A program made the position numbers and the translations under genes. From JAWLHU01 sp041690255 (GTDB taxonomy: Bacteria; Bacillota; Sulfobacillia; Symbiobacteriales; Symbiobacteriaceae): 64,000 nt of DNA. Where the stretch lies: assembly GCA_041690255.1 (NCBI GenBank), contig JAWLHU010000008.1, positions 264,883-328,882 on the forward strand, written 5' to 3'. Numbering within the stretch: position 1 is the stretch's first letter; every line of letters starts with the position of its first letter. Of this stretch, positions 9,520 through 16,843 are shown one piece after another. Under the pieces are notes generated by a model, which did no database searches, had not been told where the DNA came from, and saw only the letters and a list, made by a program, of their open reading frames with translations.

Positions 9520-11319
9520 CTAGGCGTAGCACTCCTCCAACTCGGCTACCAGGCGGCCAAAGAGGGCGACCGCCGAGCGGATCGGGTCGGGTGTGGACAT
9601 GTCAAGGCCAGCCAGCTTATAGAGCTCAAGCGGGTGCATGGTGGAGCCCGCCTTGAGCGTCGCAATCCAGCGGTCGACCACCGGCTGCCCCTCCTGCCGG
9701 ATCGCCTCGCCCACGGCGCAGCCCGCCGAGAGGCCGGCGGCGTAGACCAGCGGGTAGAAGCCCATGTAGAAGTGCGGTACCATCGTCCAGGTCAGCTCCG
9801 CGCCCTCGTCGATCACCACGGAGTCGCCGAAGAAGGCGCGCATCGCCTCACCCTGCTGGGTCATGACCACCTTGAGCGTGACCGGCTTGCCGGCCTCGGC
9901 CAGGGCGAAGAGGCGGCGCTCCAGCTCGGCCTCCAGCAGGTGGGTCACCATGTTGTGCATGAAGGTGCCAAGGAAGGCCTCGATCAGGTAGCGGCGCCGG
10001 CGGATCTCCTGGGTCCGCTCCAGTAGGTAGCCGCCGAGCAGGGCCTCATTCGCTGTGGATGGCGCTTCCAGAAAGAACCGTCCGATGTTGGTCAGACCGC
10101 TGTTCGTGAAGTTCTGGTTCTGGGCGGAGAGAAAGCGATGGCCGGAGTGGCCCAACTCGTGGGCCAGGGTGAAGACGTCGCGGGCCTTTTCCTGGAAGGT
10201 CATCATGACGACCGGATGCCAGCCGTAGAAACCGGAGTTGAAGGCGCCGTGCTGCTTCCCCTCGTTGTCGGCCCGGTCGACCCAACGCTCGCTGAAGGCC
10301 CTGTCCAGCATGGCCTGGTACTCGGGGCCGAGGACCGCCAGCCCCTCCTTGACCAGCCGGGTCGCCTCCTCCCAGGTCATGGAGGCATCGAAGGTGGGGT
10401 CGAGGGGGGCGGTCATGTCGTAGCGGCGCATCTCGCTGAGGCCGAGGACCCGCTGGCGGAGGCGCATGTAGCGCTGCACGTGGGGGGCCGCCTCGGTCAG
10501 GATCGTGTCGAGGACGTTGTTGTAGACGGTGACCGGCACCTGCTGCGAGTCGAGGGCGGCCTCCAGGGCGGAGGAGTAGCCGCGCAACTTGGCCATGGTG
10601 ATCGCCTTGTTGATATAGCTGGAGAGCGCCGTGGCGAGGCCGGCCTTGTGCCGATCCAGCCCGGCGTTCAGCGATTCGTAGGCCCGGGCTCGGACGGCCC
10701 GGTCGGTAGAGCCGGCCAGGCGGCTGTAGCGGGCGATCGACATGCTGATCGGCTCGCCGTCGGTCCCCTCGACCGGCGGGAACTTCATGTCGGCGCTGGT
10801 AATGGAGGAGTAGATCGTGTGGGGCGCATCCAGCGCCTGGCCGAGGGCAGCCAGCGCCGCCTCGGTCTCGGGCGAGAGCATGTGAGCCCGGGTCCGGCGG
10901 AGGGTGGCGAGGTGGGTCTGGTACTCGACGAGGCCGGGTTCGGCGGTCAGGAGGGCATCCCAGGTGGCATCATCCATCGTCTGGATCTCGGAGGGGATGA
11001 AGCTGATTGCGGCATCCACCTTGGCGTTCAGGGACCGGGCCTTGGCCGCCATGGCCTGGCAGTCGGGGGAGAGGCCGTCGACGGCCAGGTTGTTGGAGGC
11101 GTAGCGGGCGACCTTGAGGAGCCGCTCGCTCAGGGCGTCCCGCTCCTTGAGGCAGGCGAGCAGTTCGGTCCGGAGCTTCCCCTTGTAGCGGGTCATGGCC
11201 CGGGCTTCCGCCTCAACTCTGGCGAGATCAGCCTCCCAGTGGGCGGTGGTGGGGTAGAGGGGCGTGAGGTCCCAGGTCTGTTCAACGGGCACCTGGTTCC
11301 GGGTAAGGCGGCTGGACAT
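9520..11319 (-). CDS. pepF: Oligoendopeptidase F (M3 family zinc peptidase)
   Basis: 599 residues, the usual PepF length. It is a cytoplasmic zinc metallopeptidase that cuts short peptides. The zinc motif HExxH is intact (LAHELGHSGHRF, around residue 386), and the third-ligand region follows (FLEAPSTANEALLGG). Residues ~115-185 correspond to the PepF N-terminal domain. The ATG is preceded by an A/G-rich ribosome site (GGGGGA). It is flanked by the DUF2680-like gene downstream and a divergent, possibly broken membrane gene upstream, with no obvious operon partner. Confidence 0.92.
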   Translation of the reverse strand: MSSRLTRNQVPVEQTWDLTPLYPTTAHWEADLARVEAEARAMTRYKGKLRTELLACLKERDALSERLLKVARYASNNLAVDGLSPDCQAMAAKARSLNAKVDAAISFIPSEIQTMDDATWDALLTAEPGLVEYQTHLATLRRTRAHMLSPETEAALAALGQALDAPHTIYSSITSADMKFPPVEGTDGEPISMSIARYSRLAGSTDRAVRARAYESLNAGLDRHKAGLATALSSYINKAITMAKLRGYSSALEAALDSQQVPVTVYNNVLDTILTEAAPHVQRYMRLRQRVLGLSEMRRYDMTAPLDPTFDASMTWEEATRLVKEGLAVLGPEYQAMLDRAFSERWVDRADNEGKQHGAFNSGFYGWHPVVMMTFQEKARDVFTLAHELGHSGHRFLSAQNQNFTNSGLTNIGRFFLEAPSTANEALLGGYLLERTQEIRRRRYLIEAFLGTFMHNMVTHLLEAELERRLFALAEAGKPVTLKVVMTQQGEAMRAFFGDSVVIDEGAELTWTMVPHFYMGFYPLVYAAGLSAGCAVGEAIRQEGQPVVDRWIATLKAGSTMHPLELYKLAGLDMSTPDPIRSAVALFGRLVAELEECYA

Positions 11320-11438
11320 GCGGGATCCCCCTTGCGGTTGGTTTATGGCACTAACTATTTCGGGTGGGATGGGGTTGGTCCTGCATAGGCAGGTGTATTT
11401 TGCAGTTTGTTGAATCTAGCGAAACGGGGGTGTTGCTT

Positions 11439-11980
11439 GTGGGGGAGATGAAGCCGGGGGAGCGGGTATGGATGGCCATCGCCCCGGCAATCGGTATCAT
11501 TTTGACCAGCCTCCTTTTCGACCGCCCGTGGTTGCAGAGTCTCGCGTTGACCGTGGCAACGAGCCTGGCGCTCTATGCCCTCTACCCCTGGATTGAACGG
11601 AGCCGATACCGCCGGGTAGGCCGCGCCGTCATTATTGGGGGGATCATGTTCCTCACTGCCTGGTGGGCACGGGGCGATATGCCATGGATTCGCGGGGTCC
11701 TGTGGTTCATCGTCGGTTTGTTTATCAGCGGCGATGATTCCAAGCTGGCCTTCGCCCGGCCCAGTGGCGGCGGACGCTACAGCCAGCCGGTCTGGTCGCC
11801 CGACGGGGATTCTCTCGCGGAGCGACGAGCCTGGACTGGCACCCCACGGGAAGGTTGATCGCCCACGCCACTCCCGATGGGCCGGGCGGGAACGATCTTC
11901 GGGTGGTCGAGCTGCGATCGGACTGGGCGAAGCGGTACCGTCAAAAGGCGGCGCCTCGCCCGGAGATGGGTGAACGCTGA
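11439..11980 (+). pseudogene. Membrane protein with beta-propeller-like tail, probably frameshifted
   Basis: From a GTG at 11439 (ribosome site CGGGGG 8 nt upstream) the frame encodes about 139 residues to a TGA at 11856-11858. It has four hydrophobic segments, then RYSQPVWSPDGDSLAE, which looks like the start of a WD40/PD40-type blade. The next frame continues in register to 11980, including SLDWHPTGRLIAHATPDG, another blade. This suggests one gene with a single frameshift around 11810-11830. No function is recognised. A sequencing error at this point would restore a ~180-residue protein. Confidence 0.45.
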
Positions 11981-12335
11981 ACGGCGATCTCGCGCCATTT
12001 CTTAACGGCCCAATCCGCTTTCTCGTAAAGAAATGGTTCGAGCATCTTCCCGGGAGGGTCGGATCACCCGGTTCTGCCCATTCAGTTGGCAGAATACGGC
12101 CTCTGTTGGCCTGGCCGTGGGCGGTACCGGCCATCTCATTCCCTTTTTTATCGGCGGGGCCGGGATAGACCATAAAAAAATGGCATGAAGTCAGAAGGCG
12201 GGCCCGGTGGCTACATAGACCATCGGGTTCGTCGCTCTTTTTGGCCGTATTGTGTACCTGCTGTGACTACATCGTTAGAAGTATTGACCAATACCCTACC
12301 CCGTACAGATAATAAGGCGGGAGGAGGATTGAAGA
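11981..12335. other. Intergenic stretch without recognised gene
   Basis: I see no credible coding region or stable RNA here. A possible promoter just ahead of the next gene (TTGACC 12284-12289, 18-bp spacer, GATAAT 12308-12313) would start transcription almost at the ribosome site, so it is weakly supported. Confidence 0.4.
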
Positions 12336-12974
12336 ATGGGTAAGTTTAAGGCGAACCTTCGCATGTACGGGGACTTCTTCGCCGGATGGTGGAAGTACCG
12401 TGATCGGATCAAGAGGAACCGGAACTGGGTGGAGAAGTACGCAGAGGCCAAGGGGCTGCGGGTGAATCCCCACAAGATGTTCTACACCAACCTGATGATC
12501 TGGATCGAGGAGAATCGGGACATGTACGGGCGGCAGCACTGCCCCTGCTTCGAGCCCTCCGGCGATCCCGCCCTGGACAAGAAGCTCCACTGCCCTTGCG
12601 CCTTCGTCATGGACGATATCGCCACGAAGGGGACCTGCCACTGCACCCTCTTCGGCCGTGGCGACATGACCGATGAGGAGTTTGAGCAGGCGGAAGCCCG
12701 GCTCACACGGGAGTACCGACCCAAGCTGAACCTGACGGGCAACCTGCTCGACACCAGGGGCCAGCCGAAGGATGAGCACCGCGGCCTGGACGTGCCGGAC
12801 GCCGTGCACCAGGTGAAGCAGGGACTCAACGCGGTGAGCGGTGACCTGGAGGTCCTGGTCGACCGGCAGGCCTCGGTCCAAAACCTGAAGCTACTCGCCG
12901 ACTACAAGGGGCTTGGGTTCCAGAGCACCGAAGTCGAGTCCGGCCTCTACAGGGCGAAGTTTGTCCGCAGATAG
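12336..12974 (+). CDS. Ferredoxin:thioredoxin reductase-like protein fused to a TusA-like domain
   Basis: 212 residues. Residues ~60-110 carry the cysteine set of the ferredoxin:thioredoxin reductase catalytic subunit: CPC (69-71), CPC (86-88), CHC (101-103). In that family four cysteines hold a [4Fe-4S] cluster and two form the redox disulfide. Spacing here is 14 and 12 residues instead of 16 and 8. Residues ~130-212 resemble TusA/SirA (LDTRGQP, then DLEVLVDRQASVQNLKLLA), but the sulfur-carrying CPxP cysteine is absent. It suggests a cytoplasmic disulfide reductase with a partner-binding module. Ribosome site GGAGGAGG; monocistronic, with a strong terminator. Confidence 0.75.
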   Translation: MGKFKANLRMYGDFFAGWWKYRDRIKRNRNWVEKYAEAKGLRVNPHKMFYTNLMIWIEENRDMYGRQHCPCFEPSGDPALDKKLHCPCAFVMDDIATKGTCHCTLFGRGDMTDEEFEQAEARLTREYRPKLNLTGNLLDTRGQPKDEHRGLDVPDAVHQVKQGLNAVSGDLEVLVDRQASVQNLKLLADYKGLGFQSTEVESGLYRAKFVRR

Positions 12975-12979
12975 GAGAG

Positions 12980-13016
12980 AAGAGCCCGGTGGTCGTGCAG
13001 ACCCCCGGGCTCTTCG
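12980..13016. terminator. Bidirectional terminator
   Basis: GAAGAGCCCGG (12980-12990) pairs perfectly with CCGGGCTCTTC (13006-13016), between convergent genes. Confidence 0.8.
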
Positions 13017-13018
13017 CT

Positions 13019-13309
13019 TTACGTAGGCGTCGGGTAGCCCTCTTCCCCATCGAAATCGAGATTCCGGTCGGTCACCTCATACTCGGTGGTGATCCCCTGC
13101 TGGATCCGGGCGGCCTGGCTGAAGTGCCCCTGGTTGCCTCCGACCCGCTGCACCGCTTGTGCCTGCTCGTGTACGGCGCGCTCGCCGGCGGACATCTCCA
13201 TGAGCTGCGCCTGGGTCTCTGAGGCGGCGCCCTCCACCGTAGGCCGCTCCTTTTTCAGGTCAGCCATGGCCTGGTAGTTCGGCTGGACCGGATTCTGCTC
13301 ATTCGGCAT
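13019..13309 (-). CDS. Small hydrophilic hypothetical protein
   Basis: 96 residues from the ATG at 13309, preceded by GAAGGGGGCG. It is very polar, rich in Gln, Glu and Ala, with no hydrophobic segment and no cysteine. The composition and size are reminiscent of small spore or stress proteins, but no family motif is visible. It shares a terminator with the FTR-like gene. Function unknown. Confidence 0.6.
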   Translation of the reverse strand: MPNEQNPVQPNYQAMADLKKERPTVEGAASETQAQLMEMSAGERAVHEQAQAVQRVGGNQGHFSQAARIQQGITTEYEVTDRNLDFDGEEGYPTPT

Positions 13310-13426
13310 GCTATCGCCCCCTTCCACCCGCTAGTCTGCCCAACCTGTCACGATCCGGCGGAGTTCTTATCGACAATCTCTTCGTATATGTCAATCATCT
13401 TATATGTGACAGGTGGCGATAGGGGA

Positions 13427-13842
13427 ATGGGAGAGAGCCTGCTGCAGATCTACCAGGAACCGCTCTTCTGGTACTTCCCGGTTGCGTCAGCCCTGATCGG
13501 CCTGCTGGCGTTCAGCATCGTTGCGGCCCCGCTTACCTGGCTCGCCCACAGGCGCCCTGCCTGGGCGGAGAAGTATCGGATCCAGGAGCGGACGGGGCAG
13601 GGGGCACGGTGATCATCCCATCGGTAAAGTACTACCCTGTTGAATGGGGCGATCTTCTCGACCATCCTGACCCTCTCGTGAACCGGCTCTTCCCCTTCTA
13701 CGAGGGAACCGCCTTCCATGACTATCATCACGCAAAGTTTACCGGGAACTATGCCGCCTTCTCGGCGCTATGAGACCGGGTCTTCGGGACGCTCTCAGCC
13801 GGGTACCAGGAGTACCTGAACCGGCATCGGAAGGCCAGTTGA
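13427..13842 (+). pseudogene. Sterol desaturase/fatty acid hydroxylase remnant
   Basis: Two ends of one gene survive. The ATG at 13427 opens 61 residues that match the N-terminal part of sterol-desaturase-family membrane proteins (a hydrophobic segment, then RRPAWAEKYRIQ), ending in a TGA at 13610-13612. The overlapping frame from 13609 gives the family C-terminus, including the histidine motif FHDYHHAKFTGNYAAF. It is interrupted by TGA where tryptophan is expected (before DRVFGT) and ends at 13842. The ~100-residue centre with the other di-iron histidine boxes is missing, so the gene is dead by internal deletion plus a nonsense change. Confidence 0.75.
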
Positions 13843-13849
13843 ACAACCT

Positions 13850-14070
13850 TGCCCTGCCAGCAGCCATCTTCCGCCTGCCTTCCACCTACCAGCGGCGAAT
13901 ACCAGACCCAGTAGCGGCCATCTTACATCTACCAGTAGCGCATGCCAAACCGACTAGCAACTGCCTTCCACCTACCAGCAGCTAATGAACACCCAGTAGC
14001 AGCTACCTTACGCCTGCTGGCAGCGGATGACACACCTGGTAGCGGCTATCCCAAGCTCAGTAGCAGCCAT
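13850..14070. repeat. Degenerate short repeats, core CCAGTAGCRGC
   Basis: About ten imperfect copies of a 19-25 bp unit, with core CCAGTAGCRGC or CTACCAGCRGC followed by a variable TA/CT-rich tail, fill the gap between the desaturase relic and the ablB terminator. The spacing is irregular and the tails differ, so it is not a CRISPR array. No coding potential is credible. Confidence 0.5.
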
Positions 14071-14074
14071 ATAA

Positions 14075-14110
14075 GGGCGCCCCGGGGCCAATCTAGCCCC
14101 AGAGCGCCCC
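14075..14110 (-). terminator. ablB terminator
   Basis: A 14-bp stem (14075-14088 with 14096-14109, two wobble-type mismatches) directly follows the ablB stop on the minus strand. Confidence 0.65.
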
Positions 14111-14119
14111 ATCTTCCTG

Positions 14120-14983
14120 TCACCTTCCCAGTTCCCACAGGTTGAGATCCTCAAAGTCACCGCCAATGTGGGCGTGCCTGATCAGCCGGCCCCGGTACTT
14201 GTAGCCGAGCCGGTGAAGGACCAGGTTCATGCCGTGGGAGTGGGCGCGGGCCATCGAATAAACGCAGGCGATGTGCTGGTCAGCGAGTCGCTGCTGGACC
14301 GCATCCACCAGGGTGGCCATCAGGCCCTCACCCCGGAAGTCGGGGAGGGTGGCGCAGTTGGTGATCTCCGCGTTCGCATCGGTCCGGTCGATCTCGGCGG
14401 CAGCGGCGCTGGCGATCTGCCCGTCGGCGGTGACGGCGAGCAGGAAGAGGCCCTCGCCCGATTCGATCAACTCCTGTACGTAGGCCGGGTCCGTCAGGGG
14501 CGAAGGGTAGGAGGCGAAGACCTCGTCGTAGAGGGCTGCCAGTTCCCCTGCCCGCTCGGGACCGGCCTCCACCAGGCTGTATCCATCAGGCAGGGGGGCG
14601 GGGCCAGCCTCGGCCTGCTCCAGCACCGACTGGAGCAGCGCCTGCTCCTTTTCCAGCCGGTCCCGCACCTGCCGCTCGGCCGCGAGGAAGTAGGACATGA
14701 AGTTGCCGGGCGCACCGTGGAAGTAGCGGTGGGCCGATGCCTCCAGGGCAAAGCCGCGGGTCAGAAACGCCTCCCAGTCCGAGCCGCGCGCAACCACCAC
14801 CACCTTGCCGAAGCGTTCCTGGCGGGCGGTGTCGATCAGCAGTTCCGCCAGCGGGGCAATGGAGCCGTAGTACTCATAGGAGAGCAGGGTCAGGCGCTCG
14901 TTGCGCTGGTCGAGCCGGATTCGGGCCCGGAACTCAGGCCGCTCCACGGTAAGCGTACGGGTCCGGCGTGCAGTTGTGGTCAT
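14120..14983 (-). CDS. ablB: Putative beta-lysine N6-acetyltransferase (AblB)
   Basis: 287 residues from the ATG at 14983; a GTG 12 nt upstream lies too close to the AGGAAGGG ribosome site. Residues ~140-287 are a GNAT fold (ATLPDFRGEGLMATLVDAV is the acetyl-CoA loop). The N-terminal ~135 residues match the AblB layout (GSDWEAFLTRGFALEAS, FHGAPGNFMSYFL). AblB acetylates beta-lysine to the compatible solute N-epsilon-acetyl-beta-lysine. The usual partner ablA (lysine 2,3-aminomutase) is not adjacent or elsewhere in the window, so the substrate assignment rests on similarity only. Confidence 0.75.
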   Translation of the reverse strand: MTTTARRTRTLTVERPEFRARIRLDQRNERLTLLSYEYYGSIAPLAELLIDTARQERFGKVVVVARGSDWEAFLTRGFALEASAHRYFHGAPGNFMSYFLAAERQVRDRLEKEQALLQSVLEQAEAGPAPLPDGYSLVEAGPERAGELAALYDEVFASYPSPLTDPAYVQELIESGEGLFLLAVTADGQIASAAAAEIDRTDANAEITNCATLPDFRGEGLMATLVDAVQQRLADQHIACVYSMARAHSHGMNLVLHRLGYKYRGRLIRHAHIGGDFEDLNLWELGR

Positions 14984-15029
14984 GTGAGCAAGCACCCCTT
15001 CCTTTCAGGGGTAGTCTGCCCAACAGAAA

Positions 15030-15055
15030 GCCCGATGGCCGCAGTGCCATCGGGC
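15030..15055 (-). terminator. Terminator of the MOSC gene
   Basis: Perfect 10-bp inverted repeat (GCCCGATGGC 15030-15039, GCCATCGGGC 15046-15055) just past the stop on the minus strand, followed in that direction by CTTTCTGTT. Confidence 0.8.
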
Positions 15056-15063
15056 GCTCGAGA

Positions 15064-15702
15064 CTAGAGGGCGTCGATCCGCCGGCGCATAAGATCCTTC
15101 CAGACCTGTGCAATCGTCGGTGTGGAGGCGAGGAGCCACTCCATCGACTCCCGGTCCTGCCGCCCGTGGTGCAGGATCTGATTGGCCCGTAACACGGTGG
15201 CCGCCTCCGGATTCCGGTCCATCAGCGTGATCGAATCACCCGCCTGAAGGGCGCCCTCTTCCAGCACCCGCAGGTAGTAGCCGCTCATCCCGTTGGCCAC
15301 GATGCGCTCGGTCACGCCGTCCCGGCCGAACTTGCGGTTGATCTTGTAACAGGGGACCCGGGGCTGGCAAACCTGGACCAGGGCGCCCCCCATCCGATAG
15401 ATATCGCCGATGTGGACATCCGCCTCGGTCAGCGGCCCATCAACCGTCAGGTTCTCCCCAAAGGCCGATGGAGGCAGGCTGATGCCGAGCTCCTTCTCCC
15501 AGAACGGATAGTTGGCATAGGCATAAATACAGGCCGCCTTGTCAGGGCCGCCATGGTGCGCCAGATCGGCCTGCTCATCACCGGTCAGACCTAGCTTGGA
15601 CAAATGGACCGGTCCATCGACCGGCTGCTTGTGAATGGCGGACTGCACTTCGGTACCGGCAAGCGGGACCGGGCGGCCCACGCTCAACGTGCGAATGATC
15701 AT
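15064..15702 (-). CDS. MOSC domain protein, YiiM-like
   Basis: 212 residues with the MOSC domain in the centre (~40-165): HHGGPDKAACIYAYANYPFWEKEL, then AFGENLTVDG, and the conserved cysteine in VCQPRVPCYKINRKFG. A small helical tail (~170-212) matches the 3-alpha extension of YiiM. MOSC proteins are molybdenum-cofactor sulfur carriers; YiiM-type enzymes reduce N-hydroxylated purines. AAAGGAGG lies 7 nt before the ATG at 15702. The gene diverges from the aminoglycoside-phosphotransferase-like gene and has its own terminator. Confidence 0.85.
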   Translation of the reverse strand: MIIRTLSVGRPVPLAGTEVQSAIHKQPVDGPVHLSKLGLTGDEQADLAHHGGPDKAACIYAYANYPFWEKELGISLPPSAFGENLTVDGPLTEADVHIGDIYRMGGALVQVCQPRVPCYKINRKFGRDGVTERIVANGMSGYYLRVLEEGALQAGDSITLMDRNPEAATVLRANQILHHGRQDRESMEWLLASTPTIAQVWKDLMRRRIDAL

Positions 15703-15805
15703 CTGGTGGCCTCCTTTGGGCAAACCTCCCACTATTCTAGCACAGGTTGAAAGGGTTTGGCGTGGCATCATCCGAATTGGTGGACGTCAGGAGGCGATGG
15801 GGCGG

Positions 15806-16768
15806 ATGCAGGTGAAGGAACGGTTGGAGGGATACCTGGCGGGTCAGGGCACGGTGGATGGTTTCAAACCGCTCTCTCATGGCTGGGAGACCGAGGTCTA
15901 CGGCTTCTACCAGGACGGCGCCCCCACCGTGCTGCGGCTCTACCAGGGCCAGAACGTGGCGGTCCGGGCGGAGACCGAGTTCCGCATGATGCGCCACCTG
16001 GGCCGGCTCGGCTACCCGGTGCCACGGGTCGATCGGTATGAGGCCGACCCCGCCATCTTCGGCGGTCCATTCCTGTTGATGGAGGGGATCGAGGGGCATC
16101 CCTTGGTCGATCACTTGCGGGAGAGTCGGATGGAGACGGTGGAGAAGCTCTGCCTGCTGATGGCCGACCTGCACCACCTGGACTGGCGGTCCTTCATAGG
16201 GCCGGACGCCGTCTGGCCGGACCTGGAGACCGCTCGGGGCACTTTTGCGAACCGGTTCTGGCTCGACCTGTGCCAGAGCCTTGATCTGAGTGGACCTGTG
16301 CAACCGCTCTTCGACTGGCTGGAGGAGCATGGCAAGTCCGTCTCGTTCCGTAACGCACCCGTACACAGCGACCTGCACTTTGAGAACGTCCTGGTCCGGG
16401 CAGATGGCTCACCGATGGTGATCGACTGGGGTTCCACCGGGATCGCTGACCCCCGCTGCGACCTCGCTTACGTCTACATGCTCATGACGACCCAGGGAGC
16501 CGCAGCCCTGGGGGAGGAGATCCGCTCAACCTATGAGGCGATGGCCGGCCCCCAAGCCGACTGGGACTACTTCGTTAGCTGGGCCCTGATCCGGCGGCTG
16601 GTCGTCATGCTGATCGTGCTGGTGCGCGGCTCCGCTGCCATCGGACTGCGGCCAGGGCTGGAGGGGCAGCTGCACCAGAACATCGGCTATCTCCAGCAGG
16701 TGGCCAGCCTGGTCTCCGAGCGGACCGGTGTGCGGCTGACCGAGGTCGATCTGCTCCCCCGTGGCTAG
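15806..16768 (+). CDS. Aminoglycoside phosphotransferase (APH)-family kinase
   Basis: About 320 residues with the APH/choline-kinase fold. The catalytic loop HSDLHFENVLV (~residue 190) holds the base Asp, followed by the metal-binding VIDWGSTGIADPRCDLA. Such enzymes phosphorylate small alcohols (aminoglycosides, homoserine, methylthioribose), and the substrate cannot be told from sequence. A resistance role is not implied by the context. GGAGG (15790-15794) precedes two in-frame ATGs at 15797 and 15806; the second has the better spacing. The next gene, lysK, has its own promoter. Confidence 0.8.
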   Translation: MQVKERLEGYLAGQGTVDGFKPLSHGWETEVYGFYQDGAPTVLRLYQGQNVAVRAETEFRMMRHLGRLGYPVPRVDRYEADPAIFGGPFLLMEGIEGHPLVDHLRESRMETVEKLCLLMADLHHLDWRSFIGPDAVWPDLETARGTFANRFWLDLCQSLDLSGPVQPLFDWLEEHGKSVSFRNAPVHSDLHFENVLVRADGSPMVIDWGSTGIADPRCDLAYVYMLMTTQGAAALGEEIRSTYEAMAGPQADWDYFVSWALIRRLVVMLIVLVRGSAAIGLRPGLEGQLHQNIGYLQQVASLVSERTGVRLTEVDLLPRG

Positions 16769-16773
16769 TCTCC

Positions 16774-16802
16774 TTGCGCCGAAGGGTTCTATCCGGTATA
16801 AT
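16774..16802 (+). promoter_or_regulatory. lysK promoter
   Basis: TTGCGC (16774-16779), 17-bp spacer, perfect TATAAT (16797-16802), about 41 nt upstream of the ATG. Confidence 0.7.
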
Positions 16803-16843
16803 CTCCCTGTTACAGACCCCGTTTTGCAGGAAGGAGAAGCAGC

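Noticed and set aside
10138..11388. Open frame antisense to pepF
   Set aside because: Gly-rich shadow of a GC-rich zinc peptidase gene.
15806..16768. Aminoglycoside resistance gene
   Set aside because: The APH fold is shared by many metabolic kinases, and nothing nearby points to resistance or mobility.
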